Under the pieces are notes generated by a model. The model was not told the DNA's origin and ran no database searches. It saw only the letters and a list, made by a program, of their open reading frames with translations. This document shows positions 1-12,148 of a stretch of 35,903 bases of DNA, in pieces (within the stretch, counting starts at the first letter, position 1; every line of letters begins with the position of its first letter). The position numbers and the translations under genes were made by a program. The DNA is from Candidatus Frankia nodulisporulans (GTDB taxonomy: Bacteria > Actinomycetota > Actinomycetes > Frankiales > Frankiaceae): the NCBI RefSeq assembly GCF_902806475.1, contig NZ_CADCWS010000019.1:1-35903 (forward strand). Reading direction: 5' to 3'.

Positions 1-77
1 GGGGCCGGTCGGCCGTGGCATCCGGGCCGTTCGGGTGGCGCGGTGGCGGGCCACACCGAGGTGAGGGAGGACCAGGG

Positions 78-599
78 GTGTCGTCGACTAGTGCCGGCAG
101 GACCAGGGAGGGCCGGGAGCCCTCGTTGGGTGAGCTGGTGGCCCTGGCCACCCGGGACGTCTCACTGCTCGTCCGGCAGGAGATCGACCTGGCCAAGGCC
201 GAACTCACCCGGCAGGCCACCTCGGCCGCGCTGGGGATCGGCGCCCTGGCGGTGGCCGGCGGGCTCGGGCTGTGCGCGCTGATCGCCGTCACGATCTTCC
301 TCGGTGAGCTGTTCACCTGGGCCGGTCTGGAACGGTACTGGTCCTACCTGATCACCGCCCTGCTGTACCTGGTCGTGGCGGGCATCCTCGCGTTGTTCGC
401 GGTGACCAGATTCCGCCGGCTGTCCCCGCCCGAACGGACCATCCAGACCGTCAAGGACGACATCGCGTTTCTGCGTCGGCCCACCGGCGCACCGAAGCCC
501 GCGGGCCCCGCGCCCGCCACGGCCTCGTGGTCGCACGACCCGGCGACCCCTCAGGCGTCCCCGACACACGGCCAGCCCGCGGTACTGGACGGCCGGTAG
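78..599 (+). CDS. Actinobacterial holin-X family (DUF1469-like) membrane protein
   Basis: About 173 residues. The core begins LGELVALATRDVSLLVRQE, a charged amphipathic helix, followed by two hydrophobic segments (from ALGIGALAVAGG and from YWSYLITALLYLVVAG). The tail is basic and then Pro/Ala-rich. This is the layout of the Actinobacterial Holin-X family (family knowledge), small inner-membrane proteins of unclear role; the phage-holin name does not imply lysis. The GTG at 78 is preferred over the GTG at 15 because GGGAGG lies 7 bases upstream of it, and the extra 21 N-terminal residues of the longer form are Gly/Arg-rich filler. It precedes the hydrolase on the same strand, as Rv3669 precedes ephE in Mycobacterium. 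Function remains unknown. Confidence 0.8.
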   Translation: MSSTSAGRTREGREPSLGELVALATRDVSLLVRQEIDLAKAELTRQATSAALGIGALAVAGGLGLCALIAVTIFLGELFTWAGLERYWSYLITALLYLVVAGILALFAVTRFRRLSPPERTIQTVKDDIAFLRRPTGAPKPAGPAPATASWSHDPATPQASPTHGQPAVLDGR

Positions 600-639
600 C
601 CGTCCGGGCCCGGCCACCGATCTGCCATCCTGGCAGGCG

Positions 640-1554
640 ATGGAGGACAGCGTTCCAGAGCCAGCCAGTGTCCTGATCGACGGGCCGTGGCAGCACCGTG
701 ACGTGTCCGCCAACGGGACCCGCCTGCATGTCGCCGAGCAGGGCCGTGGCCCGCTGGTCCTGCTCCTGCACGGATATCCGCAGTTCTGGTGGTCGTGGCG
801 GCATCAGCTGGTGGCACTGGCCGACGCGGGGTACCGGGTCGTCGCCCCCGATCTGCGCGGTTATGGCGCAAGCGACAAACCGCCCCGCGGCTATGACGCG
901 TTCACCCTGGCCGACGACGTGGCCGGGTTGATCCGCGCCCTCGGGGAGCGCGACGCGGCCGTCGTCGGTCACGACTGGGGCGGTCTGCTCGGCTGGACGC
1001 TGGCGGCCCGCCATCCCGCCGCGGTGCGTCGCCTGGCGGTGCTGGCGATGGCCCATCCGTTGCGGCTGCGGCACGAGATCGCCGCCGATCCACGTGGGCA
1101 GGGCGCGGCCAGCCGGCACCTGTTCGGCTACCAGCTGCCCTGGCGCCCGGAGCGGATGCTCGTCGCCGCCGACGCCGCCCACGTGGCGACGCTACTGCGG
1201 ACCTGGGGCGGCCCGGGCTACCCGGACGCCGAGGCCGAACGGCGCTACCGCTCGGCGATGCGCATCCCCGGGGTCGCCCACAGCGCGCTGGAGTACCACC
1301 GCTGGGTGTTCCGCTCCCTGTTCCGCCCGGACGGCATCCGGTTCACGGCCGCGCTGCGCCACTCGTCGCGGATCGACACCCTGCAGATCCACGGCGCGCT
1401 GGACCGCGCCCAGCTACCGACGACCGCCCAGGGCTCCGGGCGTTACGTCAGCGGCACCTACACCTGGCGGCTGTACGACGACGTGGGGCACTTCCCGCAC
1501 GAGGAGGCGCCGGCGGCGGTCAACGCCGAGCTGTTGCGCTGGCTGGACGCCTGA
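640..1554 (+). CDS. Alpha/beta hydrolase, epoxide hydrolase-like (EphE-type)
   Basis: 304 residues, a normal length for soluble epoxide hydrolases of the alpha/beta fold. The oxyanion-hole motif HGYPQFWWSW is at residues 44-53. The nucleophile elbow is GHDWGG with Asp112, as in epoxide hydrolases and haloalkane dehalogenases rather than Ser esterases. The C-terminal catalytic His is in VGHFPHEE, and a candidate acid lies in HGALDRAQ. Predicted reaction: hydrolysis of an epoxide, or a related C-X bond, to a diol in the cytosol; the substrate cannot be read from sequence. It occupies the ephE (Rv3670) position, 40 bases after the membrane protein, and converges with marP 18 bases away. The start is the first ATG of the frame; no strong ribosome site is obvious. 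Confidence 0.85.
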   Translation: MEDSVPEPASVLIDGPWQHRDVSANGTRLHVAEQGRGPLVLLLHGYPQFWWSWRHQLVALADAGYRVVAPDLRGYGASDKPPRGYDAFTLADDVAGLIRALGERDAAVVGHDWGGLLGWTLAARHPAAVRRLAVLAMAHPLRLRHEIAADPRGQGAASRHLFGYQLPWRPERMLVAADAAHVATLLRTWGGPGYPDAEAERRYRSAMRIPGVAHSALEYHRWVFRSLFRPDGIRFTAALRHSSRIDTLQIHGALDRAQLPTTAQGSGRYVSGTYTWRLYDDVGHFPHEEAPAAVNAELLRWLDA

Positions 1555-1572
1555 ACGCCGCTCAGGTGCCGC

Positions 1573-2757
1573 TCAGGCACAGCCCTGGGTGCTGACGGGG
1601 GTGGTGGCCACACCGCCCGCGGTCGCGGCGGAGGCGACCTCGGTGGCGCTGAGCACGTAGCCGGTGTCGGAGTCGCCGATGGCGGCGGCGAACACCACGC
1701 CGAGCACCGAGCCGTCCAACGCCAGCAGCGGACCGCCGGAGTTACCGGGCAGGACCTGTCCGCGCACCGAGTAGATGTCGCGCACCACCGAGCCGTGCTC
1801 GTAGATGTTCGCCGCCCGGGCCCGCTGGTGTACCCGGACCCGCGCGGCGACCGTGGTGTACGGGCCGTCCTCGGGGTAGCCGGCGATCACCGCCGGTTCC
1901 TCCGCGCCGGCCGCCGGTGAGGTGCGCAACCGCAACGGTGGACGGGTCAGGTCGGGCACGCTCAGCACCGCAATGTCACGGTCGGGATCGAACAGGACGA
2001 CCTGGGCGGGAAGCACACCGCCGGCGAGCACGATCGTCGGTTGGCGCACACCGGCGACCACATGGGCGTTGGTCATCACCCGTTGCGGGGCGAACACGAA
2101 ACCGGACCCCTCGACCCGCTCGTTGCAGGACCGGGCCACCCCGCGGATCTTCACGATGCTGGCCGCCGCGTCGCGCACACCGGTCGCGGCGGTCGTCGCC
2201 GGGTCCGGCGGGGAGGCGGAGATGATCCGTTCGCCGCTCAGGCCGGAGAAGACCTCCGGGAAGCCCTTGCTGTCGGCGATCTGGCGCAGGTCCGCGAACG
2301 TCTGACGGACCCCGCCGGGCATCTCGCCGTCCACGGCGGCAAGGACACGGGAGTCCTGCACCGAGCGGGCGAGCGAGGTGAACGGCGAGCGCTGGACGGC
2401 GGTGGCGAGCAGCCAGGCGACCAGCAGCACCGACAGGCCGGACAGGACCGCCCCGGCGGCCGCGTCCACGGTTCGACCGGGACGCCAGGTCAGCCTGTCC
2501 CGCGCGGCGGCGCCCAGGGCGGTGCCGGCGACCTGCCCGACCATGGCGAGCCCGAGCACCACGAGCAGGCCGATGAGCGCGCCGTGCTCGCGCTGGCCGA
2601 TCGCCTCGGTGAACGGTTTCGCGATCTTCGTGCCCAGTACGCCGCCGCCGAGGAAGCCGACGAACGACAGCAGACCGACCAGAAAGCCCTGCCGGTAGCC
2701 GGAGATCGCGAACAGGACGATGAGCAGCAGCAGGGCAAGGTCGAGCAGGTTGGGCAC
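1573..2757 (-). CDS. marP: MarP-type periplasmic serine protease with CvpA-like membrane domain
   Basis: 394 residues, close to the about 397 of mycobacterial MarP. Residues 1-120 hold four hydrophobic segments of the CvpA/colicin V production type. After a linker, residues 200-385 form a chymotrypsin-like protease with His232 (TNAHVV), Asp261 (DIAVL) and Ser340 (GNSGGP). Cys211 and Cys393 are positioned to form the disulfide known to tie the MarP protease domain together. In M. tuberculosis MarP supports acid and oxidative stress resistance; the same role here is inferred. GTG start at 2757 with GGGGGAG just upstream. It lies 19 bases after the cupredoxin gene, probably as the last gene of the nth-nudix-cupredoxin-marP operon. 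Confidence 0.92.
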   Translation of the reverse strand: MPNLLDLALLLLIVLFAISGYRQGFLVGLLSFVGFLGGGVLGTKIAKPFTEAIGQREHGALIGLLVVLGLAMVGQVAGTALGAAARDRLTWRPGRTVDAAAGAVLSGLSVLLVAWLLATAVQRSPFTSLARSVQDSRVLAAVDGEMPGGVRQTFADLRQIADSKGFPEVFSGLSGERIISASPPDPATTAATGVRDAAASIVKIRGVARSCNERVEGSGFVFAPQRVMTNAHVVAGVRQPTIVLAGGVLPAQVVLFDPDRDIAVLSVPDLTRPPLRLRTSPAAGAEEPAVIAGYPEDGPYTTVAARVRVHQRARAANIYEHGSVVRDIYSVRGQVLPGNSGGPLLALDGSVLGVVFAAAIGDSDTGYVLSATEVASAATAGGVATTPVSTQGCA

Positions 2758-2776
2758 GCGGCTCCCCCGACCCGGC

Positions 2777-3187
2777 TCAGGTGATCTTCAGTGTTGCCGT
2801 CATGTTGGCATGGATGGTACAGACGATCTGATAGCTGCCCGGCTCCGTCACCGTGAAGGTGACACTCTGTGAGTTTCCGGCCGACACGATCCGGGTGAAC
2901 GCGCCGTTGACGCGCGGGATGACGAAGTTGTGCGGCGCCGATCCCGCGGGCACCGAGAAGTCCACCCTGATCTTCCCGGGCTTCGCCACCAGCTCGCTGG
3001 CCGAGAAGGTCATCGACGGCAGGCCGGACACCGCGAACACCTGGACGCCGCCCGGCCCCGGCTGGGCGGCGAGGGTCGGTCCCTGCGAGGCGCTCGGCCC
3101 GCCCTTGCCACCGCAGCCGGCCAGGCCGAGCGCCGCGACCAGCAGCAGCGTCAGCAGTGCCGGCGCCGTGCGCCAGACCTTCGTCAC
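2777..3187 (-). CDS. Lipoprotein with cupredoxin (type 1 copper) domain
   Basis: 136 residues. The signal peptide ends in the lipobox LAGC, so Cys25 should be lipidated and the protein anchored outside the membrane. The mature part is a beta-rich cupredoxin domain with the ligand set of a type 1 copper site: His86 (PHNF), Cys123, His126 and Met129 in CTIHANM. Likely role: extracytoplasmic electron transfer or copper handling; the partner is unknown. The GTG start overlaps the Nudix stop (GTGA), implying translational coupling. In Mycobacterium a membrane-anchored thioredoxin-like protein is encoded in this operon; none is seen here, so this copper protein may occupy a comparable redox niche (inference). 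Confidence 0.85.
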   Translation of the reverse strand: MTKVWRTAPALLTLLLVAALGLAGCGGKGGPSASQGPTLAAQPGPGGVQVFAVSGLPSMTFSASELVAKPGKIRVDFSVPAGSAPHNFVIPRVNGAFTRIVSAGNSQSVTFTVTEPGSYQIVCTIHANMTATLKIT

Positions 3188-3990
3188 GTCGGGTCTCTCT
3201 CCGGTCGGACCCCGTCGGCGTCCACCGCGGTGGTGGCCTCCGCCGTGGCGATGGCATCCGCGGGGTCAGGGCCGCGGGGCGGGAAAGGAAGATCGACGGC
3301 CTCGGCGGGCGTCCAGGGACGCTCGAAGCCGCCGAGCCTGAGCAGAACGTCGAGGATGCCCGCGGTGAATCCCCAGACCAGCAGGCCGTGGACCCGAAAC
3401 GCGGGGGTGGTCCGCCCGCTGGGGGTGCGCACGTGCAGCCGGTTCGCCGGATCGGTGAGCTCGGCCAGCGGCACCCGGGAGACGAAGGACGTCTCGGCCA
3501 GATCGACCGGTGCCACCTCGCACGGCGTACGCCACCAGGCGATGGTGATCGACACCAGGTAGTGGCTGGCCCACAGGTAGTGCGGCGAGGTCGTGGTGAG
3601 CACCTGCACACCCGCCGGTTCGACCCCGACCTCCTCAGCGGCCTCACGAAGCGCCGTCTCGGCGCGGCTGGTGTCGGTCTCGTCCGCCGCACCGCCGGGG
3701 AAGGCCGGCTGGCTGGCGTGACGACGCAGGCCGGCGGAACGCTCGATCAGCAGCACGTCGGGTCCCTGCGGGCCCTCGCCGAACAGGACGAGCACAGCCG
3801 CCGGGCGAGCCCCGGCCGACTCCTGCTCGCGCCAACTGAGCTCACCGCGGCGCAGCGCCTCGTCCGCCCCGGCGGCGAGCGCACGCAGCCAGCCCGGAAC
3901 CTCGGCCCCGCCGGCCTCGGTCCGCTCCTGGCCCTCGGTCCGCTCTTGGCCCTCGGTCCTGGTCCCGCTCCCGTCGGCCTCCGCGGTCAT
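3184..3990 (-). CDS. Nudix hydrolase, CoA pyrophosphatase (NudL/NUDT7)-like
   Basis: 268 residues. Residues 80-100 carry the CoA-pyrophosphatase-type signature (LLIERS, then [11 protein letters not shown]). A Nudix box follows, with the catalytic REAAEEVGV at 115-123. Spacing inside the box follows the CoAse subgroup rather than the MutT consensus. Predicted reaction: cleavage of CoA or acyl-CoA to phosphopantetheine and 3',5'-ADP using Mg2+ or Mn2+. The first 30 residues are low-complexity and contain ERTEGQ repeats; they may be a poorly conserved extension. ATGA overlap with the nth stop and GTGA overlap with the cupredoxin start place it mid-operon. Confidence 0.88.
   Translation of the reverse strand: MTAEADGSGTRTEGQERTEGQERTEAGGAEVPGWLRALAAGADEALRRGELSWREQESAGARPAAVLVLFGEGPQGPDVLLIERSAGLRRHASQPAFPGGAADETDTSRAETALREAAEEVGVEPAGVQVLTTTSPHYLWASHYLVSITIAWWRTPCEVAPVDLAETSFVSRVPLAELTDPANRLHVRTPSGRTTPAFRVHGLLVWGFTAGILDVLLRLGGFERPWTPAEAVDLPFPPRGPDPADAIATAEATTAVDADGVRPERDPT
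3915..3960 (-). repeat. 18-bp tandem repeat in the Nudix N-terminus
   Basis: Two 18-bp units (3915-3932 and 3933-3950, 17 of 18 identical) plus 10 bases of a third, in frame. They encode repeated Glu-Arg-Thr-Glu-Gly-Gln in the N-terminal tail. The repeat is multiple-of-three, so copy-number change would not shift the frame. Confidence 0.8.
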
Positions 3991-4721
3991 CGCAGGGCCT
4001 CGACGTCACCGCGGGTGCCGCGCACCAGCCGGGCGGCGAGCTCCGGCTCGATCGGACCGGTCCCGTACGACGGGCACAGCCGGGCGAGCCCGCACACCCC
4101 ACAGGCCGGCCGGCGGGCGTGGCAGTAGCGCCGGCCGTGAAAGATCATGCGGTCGGAGGCGATCGTGTGGTCCCGCCGCTCGAACAGCGGTGCGAGATCG
4201 GCCTCGACCCGGACGGGATCGTCCTGCTCGGTCAGACCGAACCGGCGTGCGAGCCGCCCGACATGCGTGTCGACGGTGATGCCCGGGATGTCGAAGGCGT
4301 GCCCGAGCACCACGTGGGCCGTCTTGCGGCCGACGCCCGGCAGGGTGACCAGTTCCGCGAGTGAGCGGGGAACCTCGCCGCCGAAGCGCTCGGTGAGCGC
4401 CGAGCCGATACCGATCAGCGAGTTCGTCTTGGCCCGGAAGAACCCGGTCGGGCGCAGCAGCTCCTCGAGCTCGGCCCGGTCGGCGCCGGCGTAGTCCGCC
4501 GCGCCGCGGTAGCGCGCGAACACCGCGGGTGTGACCTCGTTGACCTTCTTGTCCGTGCACTGGGCGGACAGGACGGTGGCGACCAGGAGCTCGAGCGGGT
4601 TGTCGAAATCCAGCGCGATCCGTGCGTCGGGATGGATCTCACCCAGCAGTCGCACGATCCGTCGTGCCCGCCGAGTGCGCGCGAGCGGCGTCTCGGTCGC
4701 GGCGTCGACGGTGGCGAGCAT
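3987..4721 (-). CDS. nth: Endonuclease III (DNA glycosylase/AP lyase)
   Basis: 244 residues. It contains the helix-hairpin-helix LPGVGRKTA with catalytic Lys133 and the catalytic Asp151 in VDTHVGR. The C-terminal [4Fe-4S] ligands are Cys200, Cys207, Cys210 and Cys216 (spacing 6-2-5). [11 protein letters not shown] near the N-terminus is typical. It removes oxidised pyrimidines and cleaves the abasic site in base excision repair. It is first of the leftward operon nth-nudix-cupredoxin-marP and overlaps the next gene by ATGA. The start at 4721 gives about 20 residues ahead of the first helix; an internal start is possible. Confidence 0.95.
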   Translation of the reverse strand: MLATVDAATETPLARTRRARRIVRLLGEIHPDARIALDFDNPLELLVATVLSAQCTDKKVNEVTPAVFARYRGAADYAGADRAELEELLRPTGFFRAKTNSLIGIGSALTERFGGEVPRSLAELVTLPGVGRKTAHVVLGHAFDIPGITVDTHVGRLARRFGLTEQDDPVRVEADLAPLFERRDHTIASDRMIFHGRRYCHARRPACGVCGLARLCPSYGTGPIEPELAARLVRGTRGDVEALR

Positions 4722-4861
4722 GCCTGGCAGCGTATCCGGCGCGTCGATCCGCCGGACGATCGCCGGGTTCCCACCAGTCCGTCACACCATCGGCACGCCA
4801 CGCGCGACACGTCCACCCCCTTGCTGGCCCGGGCACGTCCGTCAGCCACCATGGGGGAGTC

Positions 4862-5098
4862 ATGTTTGTCATTGCTGCGGTCTGCTTTCCACTCCTGCTG
4901 CTCGCGCTGCTGCTGGCGATGGAACGGGTGGAACGCCCGTTGAACGCCGCCGACACCGGCAAAGGGCTCGAGGGCTTCCTCGACAACGCCCGACCGGAGG
5001 AGGTCGACACCCTCATGAACCAGGGTCTGCCCGCCGCACTCGAGCGGTATCGCGGCCGGCTGCGCCGGCCACCCCCCGGCAAGCACCGCGCGCTCTGA
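4862..5098 (+). CDS. Small single-pass membrane protein
   Basis: 78 residues: a strongly hydrophobic N-terminal segment (MFVIAAVCFPLLLLALLLAM), then a charged soluble tail ending in a basic RGRLRRPPPGKHR stretch. No known domain is recognised. It occupies the position of the small membrane protein Rv3675 between nth and crp in Mycobacterium and is transcribed toward crp. GGGGGAG lies only 2-3 bases before the ATG, an unusually short spacing, but the hydrophobic segment begins exactly here and the frame upstream is unconvincing. The region upstream (4722-4861) must hold the divergent promoters for nth and this gene. Confidence 0.6.
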   Translation: MFVIAAVCFPLLLLALLLAMERVERPLNAADTGKGLEGFLDNARPEEVDTLMNQGLPAALERYRGRLRRPPPGKHRAL

Positions 5099-5616
5099 TG
5101 GTCAGCCCTATCACAGATTGTCCCGTTTTGTCGGGGGTGCCGGATCGGGTGTGGGCTAGCTGACGCATGAGATGTGCGCCGCTGTCCGTCCCCGAACCGG
5201 TCCGCACCTGCCTGGTGCCGACGACCGGACGTCCGCGCAGGTGGCGGGTTCGCCCGGGCGACCGTGGGTCCGGCGACCGGGCGACCCGCCTGACACCGAT
5301 GGGCCGTGCCCGCCGGGCTGGGGGTCGTCGACCGGGTGGCCCAACGGCCACAGGGGGTCCATGGGCCCTGGCCGGACCGGGACGATAGGCCCGGACGGGA
5401 CCGGCCCGTTCGGGCGCCGACCGGCGCGGACCTGCTCGTGACGGTCCGCTCGGGCAGTCGATCGGCCCGGACGTGTCATCCAACAGTGCCTGATCAGGTG
5501 CGGATTCTCGCGATCAGCACACGAGTGGTCGCAGTACGTTCACCCTCGCCGGTTAATTTTGGTCGCGGGGGTCCCTGCCCGTGCCCTCCAACCTCAGTCC
5601 TGGCATGCTCAGATCC
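5099..5616. other. Non-coding region upstream of crp
   Basis: No frame here looks like a gene: the open frames are short and rich in Arg, Gly and Pro, as expected from GC bias. Near crp the sequence becomes less GC-rich (gttaattttgg at about 5550), consistent with a promoter, but no -35/-10 pair can be assigned safely. CCTGATCAGG at about 5489-5498 is a perfect 10-bp palindrome. No convincing TGTGA-N6-TCACA Crp site was found. Confidence 0.5.
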
Positions 5617-6306
5617 GTGGAGGATCTGCTAGCCCGCGTGCCGCTGTTCGTGGGGCTGTCCGAGCAGGATCGACTAGCCCTGTCAGACCATCTTGATCGG
5701 CAGGACGTCACCCGTGGGGATGTCCTGTTCCGTGAGGGAGACGTGGGTGACCGGGTCTTTGTCGTTCTGTCCGGAAAAGTGAAGATAGGGCGCCAGTCCG
5801 CGGACGGCAGGGAGAACCTGCTGTCCGTGATGGGTCCAGGAGACCTGTTTGGCGAGCTTTCCCTGTTCGATCCAGGCCCCCGAACGGCCACTGCTACCGC
5901 TGTCACTGATGCGTCGCTACTGTCGTTGGAACACACCGCGCTACGGCCCTGGTTGCGATCGCGCCCGGAGGCCGGCGCCATGCTGTTGCGGGTCCTGGCC
6001 CGCCGGCTGCGGCGGACCAACGACAGCGTGGCCGACATGGTGTTCACCGACGTGCCCGGCCGAGTCGCCAAAGCGCTGCTCGACCTGGCCGAACGGTTCG
6101 GTGAACCGGCCCAGCCCGGGAACGAGGCGGCTGGTGTCCGCGTCGAACACGGGCTGACCCAGGAGGAGCTCGCGCAGCTGGTCGGGGCGTCCCGGGAGAC
6201 CGTGAACAAGGCACTCGCCGACTTCGCGACCCGTGGCTGGCTCCGGCTCGACTCACGTGCCGTCGTCCTGCTCGACCGTGAACGGTTGTCCCGCCGCGCC
6301 CGCTGA
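5617..6306 (+). CDS. crp: Crp/Fnr-family cAMP-responsive global regulator
   Basis: 229 residues. The N-terminal cyclic-nucleotide-binding beta roll has the phosphate cassette FGELSLFDPGPRTATATA. A dimerisation helix (RVLARRLRRTNDSVADMVF) and a winged helix-turn-helix follow (LTQEELAQLVGASRETVNKALADF). It is very close to M. tuberculosis Rv3676 and the Streptomyces Crp as I remember them. The GTG at 5617 gives VEDLLARVPLF, matching the usual Crp N-terminus; in-frame starts at 5581 (GTG) and 5605 (ATG) would add 12 or 4 residues. No clear ribosome site is seen, so a leaderless or weakly led transcript is possible. It converges with a cyclase-domain protein, a likely source of a cyclic nucleotide ligand (inference). 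Confidence 0.95.
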   Translation: MEDLLARVPLFVGLSEQDRLALSDHLDRQDVTRGDVLFREGDVGDRVFVVLSGKVKIGRQSADGRENLLSVMGPGDLFGELSLFDPGPRTATATAVTDASLLSLEHTALRPWLRSRPEAGAMLLRVLARRLRRTNDSVADMVFTDVPGRVAKALLDLAERFGEPAQPGNEAAGVRVEHGLTQEELAQLVGASRETVNKALADFATRGWLRLDSRAVVLLDRERLSRRAR

Positions 6307-6330
6307 CCGCTGTCGCGGATGTGCCCGGTC

Positions 6331-6378
6331 ATCGTCCCGACATGCTCGCCGGAGTTGACGTGAGCATGCCGGGACGGT
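6331..6378. terminator. Long stem-loop between convergent crp and cyclase genes
   Basis: The left arm 6333-6347 (CGTCCCGACATGCTC) pairs with 6362-6376 (GAGCATGCCGGGACG) at 14 of 15 positions, plus one flanking A-T pair, around a 14-base loop. It sits in the 225-bp gap where two genes meet tail to tail, as expected of a bidirectional terminator. There is no U tract on either side, as is common in high-GC actinobacteria. Confidence 0.7.
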
Positions 6379-6531
6379 CGACGTGCCACCGTGCCCGGGG
6401 GCGGGTCGCCGGCCTGGCCGTGGCCTGTGGCCTGGCCGCCTGGGGTGCCGGGGACGGGTAGCCGCCCGCGGCCCCGGACCGTGGGCCCGCGCCCACCGCA
6501 CCACAGCCGGAAACGTTCATGGGTAGCGCGC

Positions 6532-10212
<3,681 letters not shown>

Positions 10213-10696
10213 ATCGCCGTCCCGGTGGGTGGGAACACGGGCTTCTGCGGCTGTGCTGGCACCTTCATCATCGGACCTTCCGCGGTGTCGGACCGCACCG
10301 GAGCCGGGCGGGTACGGCCAGGTGGGCGATGCCCGCCGCGCTCCGGGTGCGGGCCCCGGGCCGGTCGCGTGACGTCGTCATCCTGCGCACGAGCGGCTCC
10401 CTCCAGCGTCAAGTTTAGTGGCCTGCGTCTCGTTTACCCGTCGGCGCGGGGTCGGATGCCCGACTGTGGTCGCATATGTTCGGGCCGGTCGGGCGGACGG
10501 CCGGGGGGTGCGGGGGCGCCCAGGGGTGCCCCCGGGAGGCCCGGGCGGGCCAGCCACGCGCAGGTGATTTCCGCCCCGTCGGCACCGGATCGTCGGGCCC
10601 GAAGCGGACGGTCGGCCAACCCGGCGCACCTCGCCAGGTCAGCCGGTAAGCTGCCCCGCCGCGGACCCAGACGCCGCTTCGATCCCGATGGCCCGT
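10213..10696. other. Non-coding gap upstream of the cyclase gene
   Basis: No frame here shows domain-like sequence; the open frames are Arg/Pro/Gly-rich. The segment around 10410-10437 is less GC-rich and reads TTGACG on the minus strand (rc of cgtcaa), a possible -35 for the leftward cyclase gene, but no -10 at proper spacing is seen. Otherwise I see nothing. Confidence 0.4.
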
Positions 10697-11662
10697 TCAG
10701 GGGAGAGTGGGATGGTCCCGAAGGTAGGCGAGCTGCGCCCGCACGGATAACTCGGCGGCCAGCCACAACGCCCGGTCGGTGTCGGTGTAGACCCGACGGA
10801 CCACCTCGGCCGCGTCCGCCCGCTCCGGCTCGACCCCCATCGCGGCCAGCGCCGCCCGGACCTGCTCGAGGCGTGCGTGCCGATGGGCCAGGTAGTGCCG
10901 CGCGGCGGCGCCGGCGGCGGGCAGTTCCGGGCCGTGCCCGGGCAGCACCGTCGTCTCGCCGAGCTCCCGCAGCAGCCGCAGGCTCTCGAGGTAGTCGCCA
11001 AGCCGGCCGTCCGGATGGGCCACGACCGTGCTGCCCCGGCCGAGAATCGTGTCTCCGGTGAGCACCGCCGGGTCGGTGTCCGCACCGGTCAGCAGGAACG
11101 ACAGCGAGTCGGCGGTGTGCCCGGGGGTGGGCAGGACGCGCAGCTCGAAGCCGGGCCGGGCCACCATGTCCCCGGCGGCGAGGCCCTCGTCGCCGAGCCG
11201 GTGCGCGGGATCAAGCGCCCGCACCGGTGCGCCCGTACGCCGGTGCAGCGCGGCCGCACCAGCACTGTGATCAGAGTGACCGTGAGTGAGCAGAATCAGC
11301 GCGATGGGCCCGGCGGCGGCGATCGCGTCGAGATGTTCGGGCAGGTCCGGCCCCGGGTCGACCACGACGGCGCCGGTGTGCCCGGGCGCCCGCAGCAGCC
11401 AGGTGTTGGTCCCGTCCAGGGTCATCGGACCCGGATTGGGCGCCAGCAGGACGGCCGCCAGCGGTGTCACCTGCCGTGGCACCCCGGCGACCGACCCCTG
11501 ATCACCGGACGTCCCGCCGTCGGACGCCCCGCCATCGGAGGTCCCCCGGCCGGGGGCGCCCACCGCCGACGACACGCGATCGCGGGCCGGGCCATCGCAG
11601 GGCTCACCCGCCCGCGACGATCGGTTGATCGGCACACCATGGGACGGCACACCATGGGACAC
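10697..11662 (-). CDS. Metallo-beta-lactamase-fold hydrolase (LACTB2-like)
   Basis: Up to 321 residues. The fold starts near residue 64. The zinc motif THGHSDHSAG supplies His127, His129, Asp131 and His132; His182 (PTPGHTADS) and Asp204 (LTGDTILG) complete a binuclear site, and PGHGPEL follows. The C-terminal helices resemble the LACTB2/beta-lactamase-like group, some of which are nucleases; the substrate is unknown. It is the counterpart of Rv3677c. The first 60 residues are low-complexity and begin with a short repeat (SHGVP twice), so the true start may be downstream. The GTG at 11662 has no good ribosome site and lies 25 bases after the RidA stop. Confidence 0.85.
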   Translation of the reverse strand: MSHGVPSHGVPINRSSRAGEPCDGPARDRVSSAVGAPGRGTSDGGASDGGTSGDQGSVAGVPRQVTPLAAVLLAPNPGPMTLDGTNTWLLRAPGHTGAVVVDPGPDLPEHLDAIAAAGPIALILLTHGHSDHSAGAAALHRRTGAPVRALDPAHRLGDEGLAAGDMVARPGFELRVLPTPGHTADSLSFLLTGADTDPAVLTGDTILGRGSTVVAHPDGRLGDYLESLRLLRELGETTVLPGHGPELPAAGAAARHYLAHRHARLEQVRAALAAMGVEPERADAAEVVRRVYTDTDRALWLAAELSVRAQLAYLRDHPTLP

Positions 11663-11687
11663 AGCGCTGATGTTAGTGCGTCAGCCC

Positions 11688-12146
11688 TCAGACGCGGGCG
11701 ATGATCTCGATCTCCACCGGGGCGCCGAGCGGCAACGCGGCGACGCCGACGGCCGAGCGGGCATGCCGACCGGCATCCCCGAAGACCTCGACGAACAACT
11801 CGCTGGCGCCGTTGACCACCCCAGGTTGGGCGGTGAACCCGGCGGAGCTGGCCACGAAGCCGACGACCTTGACGATCCGGCGGATGGCGTCCAGCCCGCC
11901 GGCCTCGGCCGCGACGGCGGCCAGTGCGAGCAGAGCCGCGATCCGCGCGAGCTCGGCGGCGCGCGGCGCGGTGACCTCGGCACCCACCAGACCGGCCTCG
12001 ACCAGCCGGCCGTCGACCAGGGGGAGCTGCCCGGCGCTCCAGATGAGATCACCGTCGCGCACCGCCGGGACGTACGCGCCGGCCGGGGTCGCCACCGCGG
12101 GCAGGCTGAGGCCAAGGCTGGCCAGGCGCTCGCTCGGGGTCGTCAC
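11688..12146 (-). CDS. RidA/YjgF/UK114-family protein
   Basis: 152 residues. The fold signature runs from GDLIWSAGQLP to ARSAVGVAALPLGAPVEIE at the C-terminus. Arg130 matches the conserved Arg of the trimer-interface pocket that binds the carboxylate of imine or enamine intermediates. Canonical RidA deaminates 2-aminoacrylate released by PLP enzymes; this longer actinobacterial branch (Rv3678c-like) may have another ligand. GTG start 2 bases after the DUF4177 stop; 25 bases before the metallo-beta-lactamase gene. Probably a three-gene leftward operon. Confidence 0.88.
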   Translation of the reverse strand: MTTPSERLASLGLSLPAVATPAGAYVPAVRDGDLIWSAGQLPLVDGRLVEAGLVGAEVTAPRAAELARIAALLALAAVAAEAGGLDAIRRIVKVVGFVASSAGFTAQPGVVNGASELFVEVFGDAGRHARSAVGVAALPLGAPVEIEIIARV

Positions 12147-12148
12147 CG

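Noticed and set aside
5099-5580. Possible Crp self-binding site upstream of crp (for example around 5105-5120, GGTCA-N6-TCACA)
   Set aside because: Only the right half matches TGTGA-N6-TCACA; the left half matches 3 of 5, which is not enough to claim.
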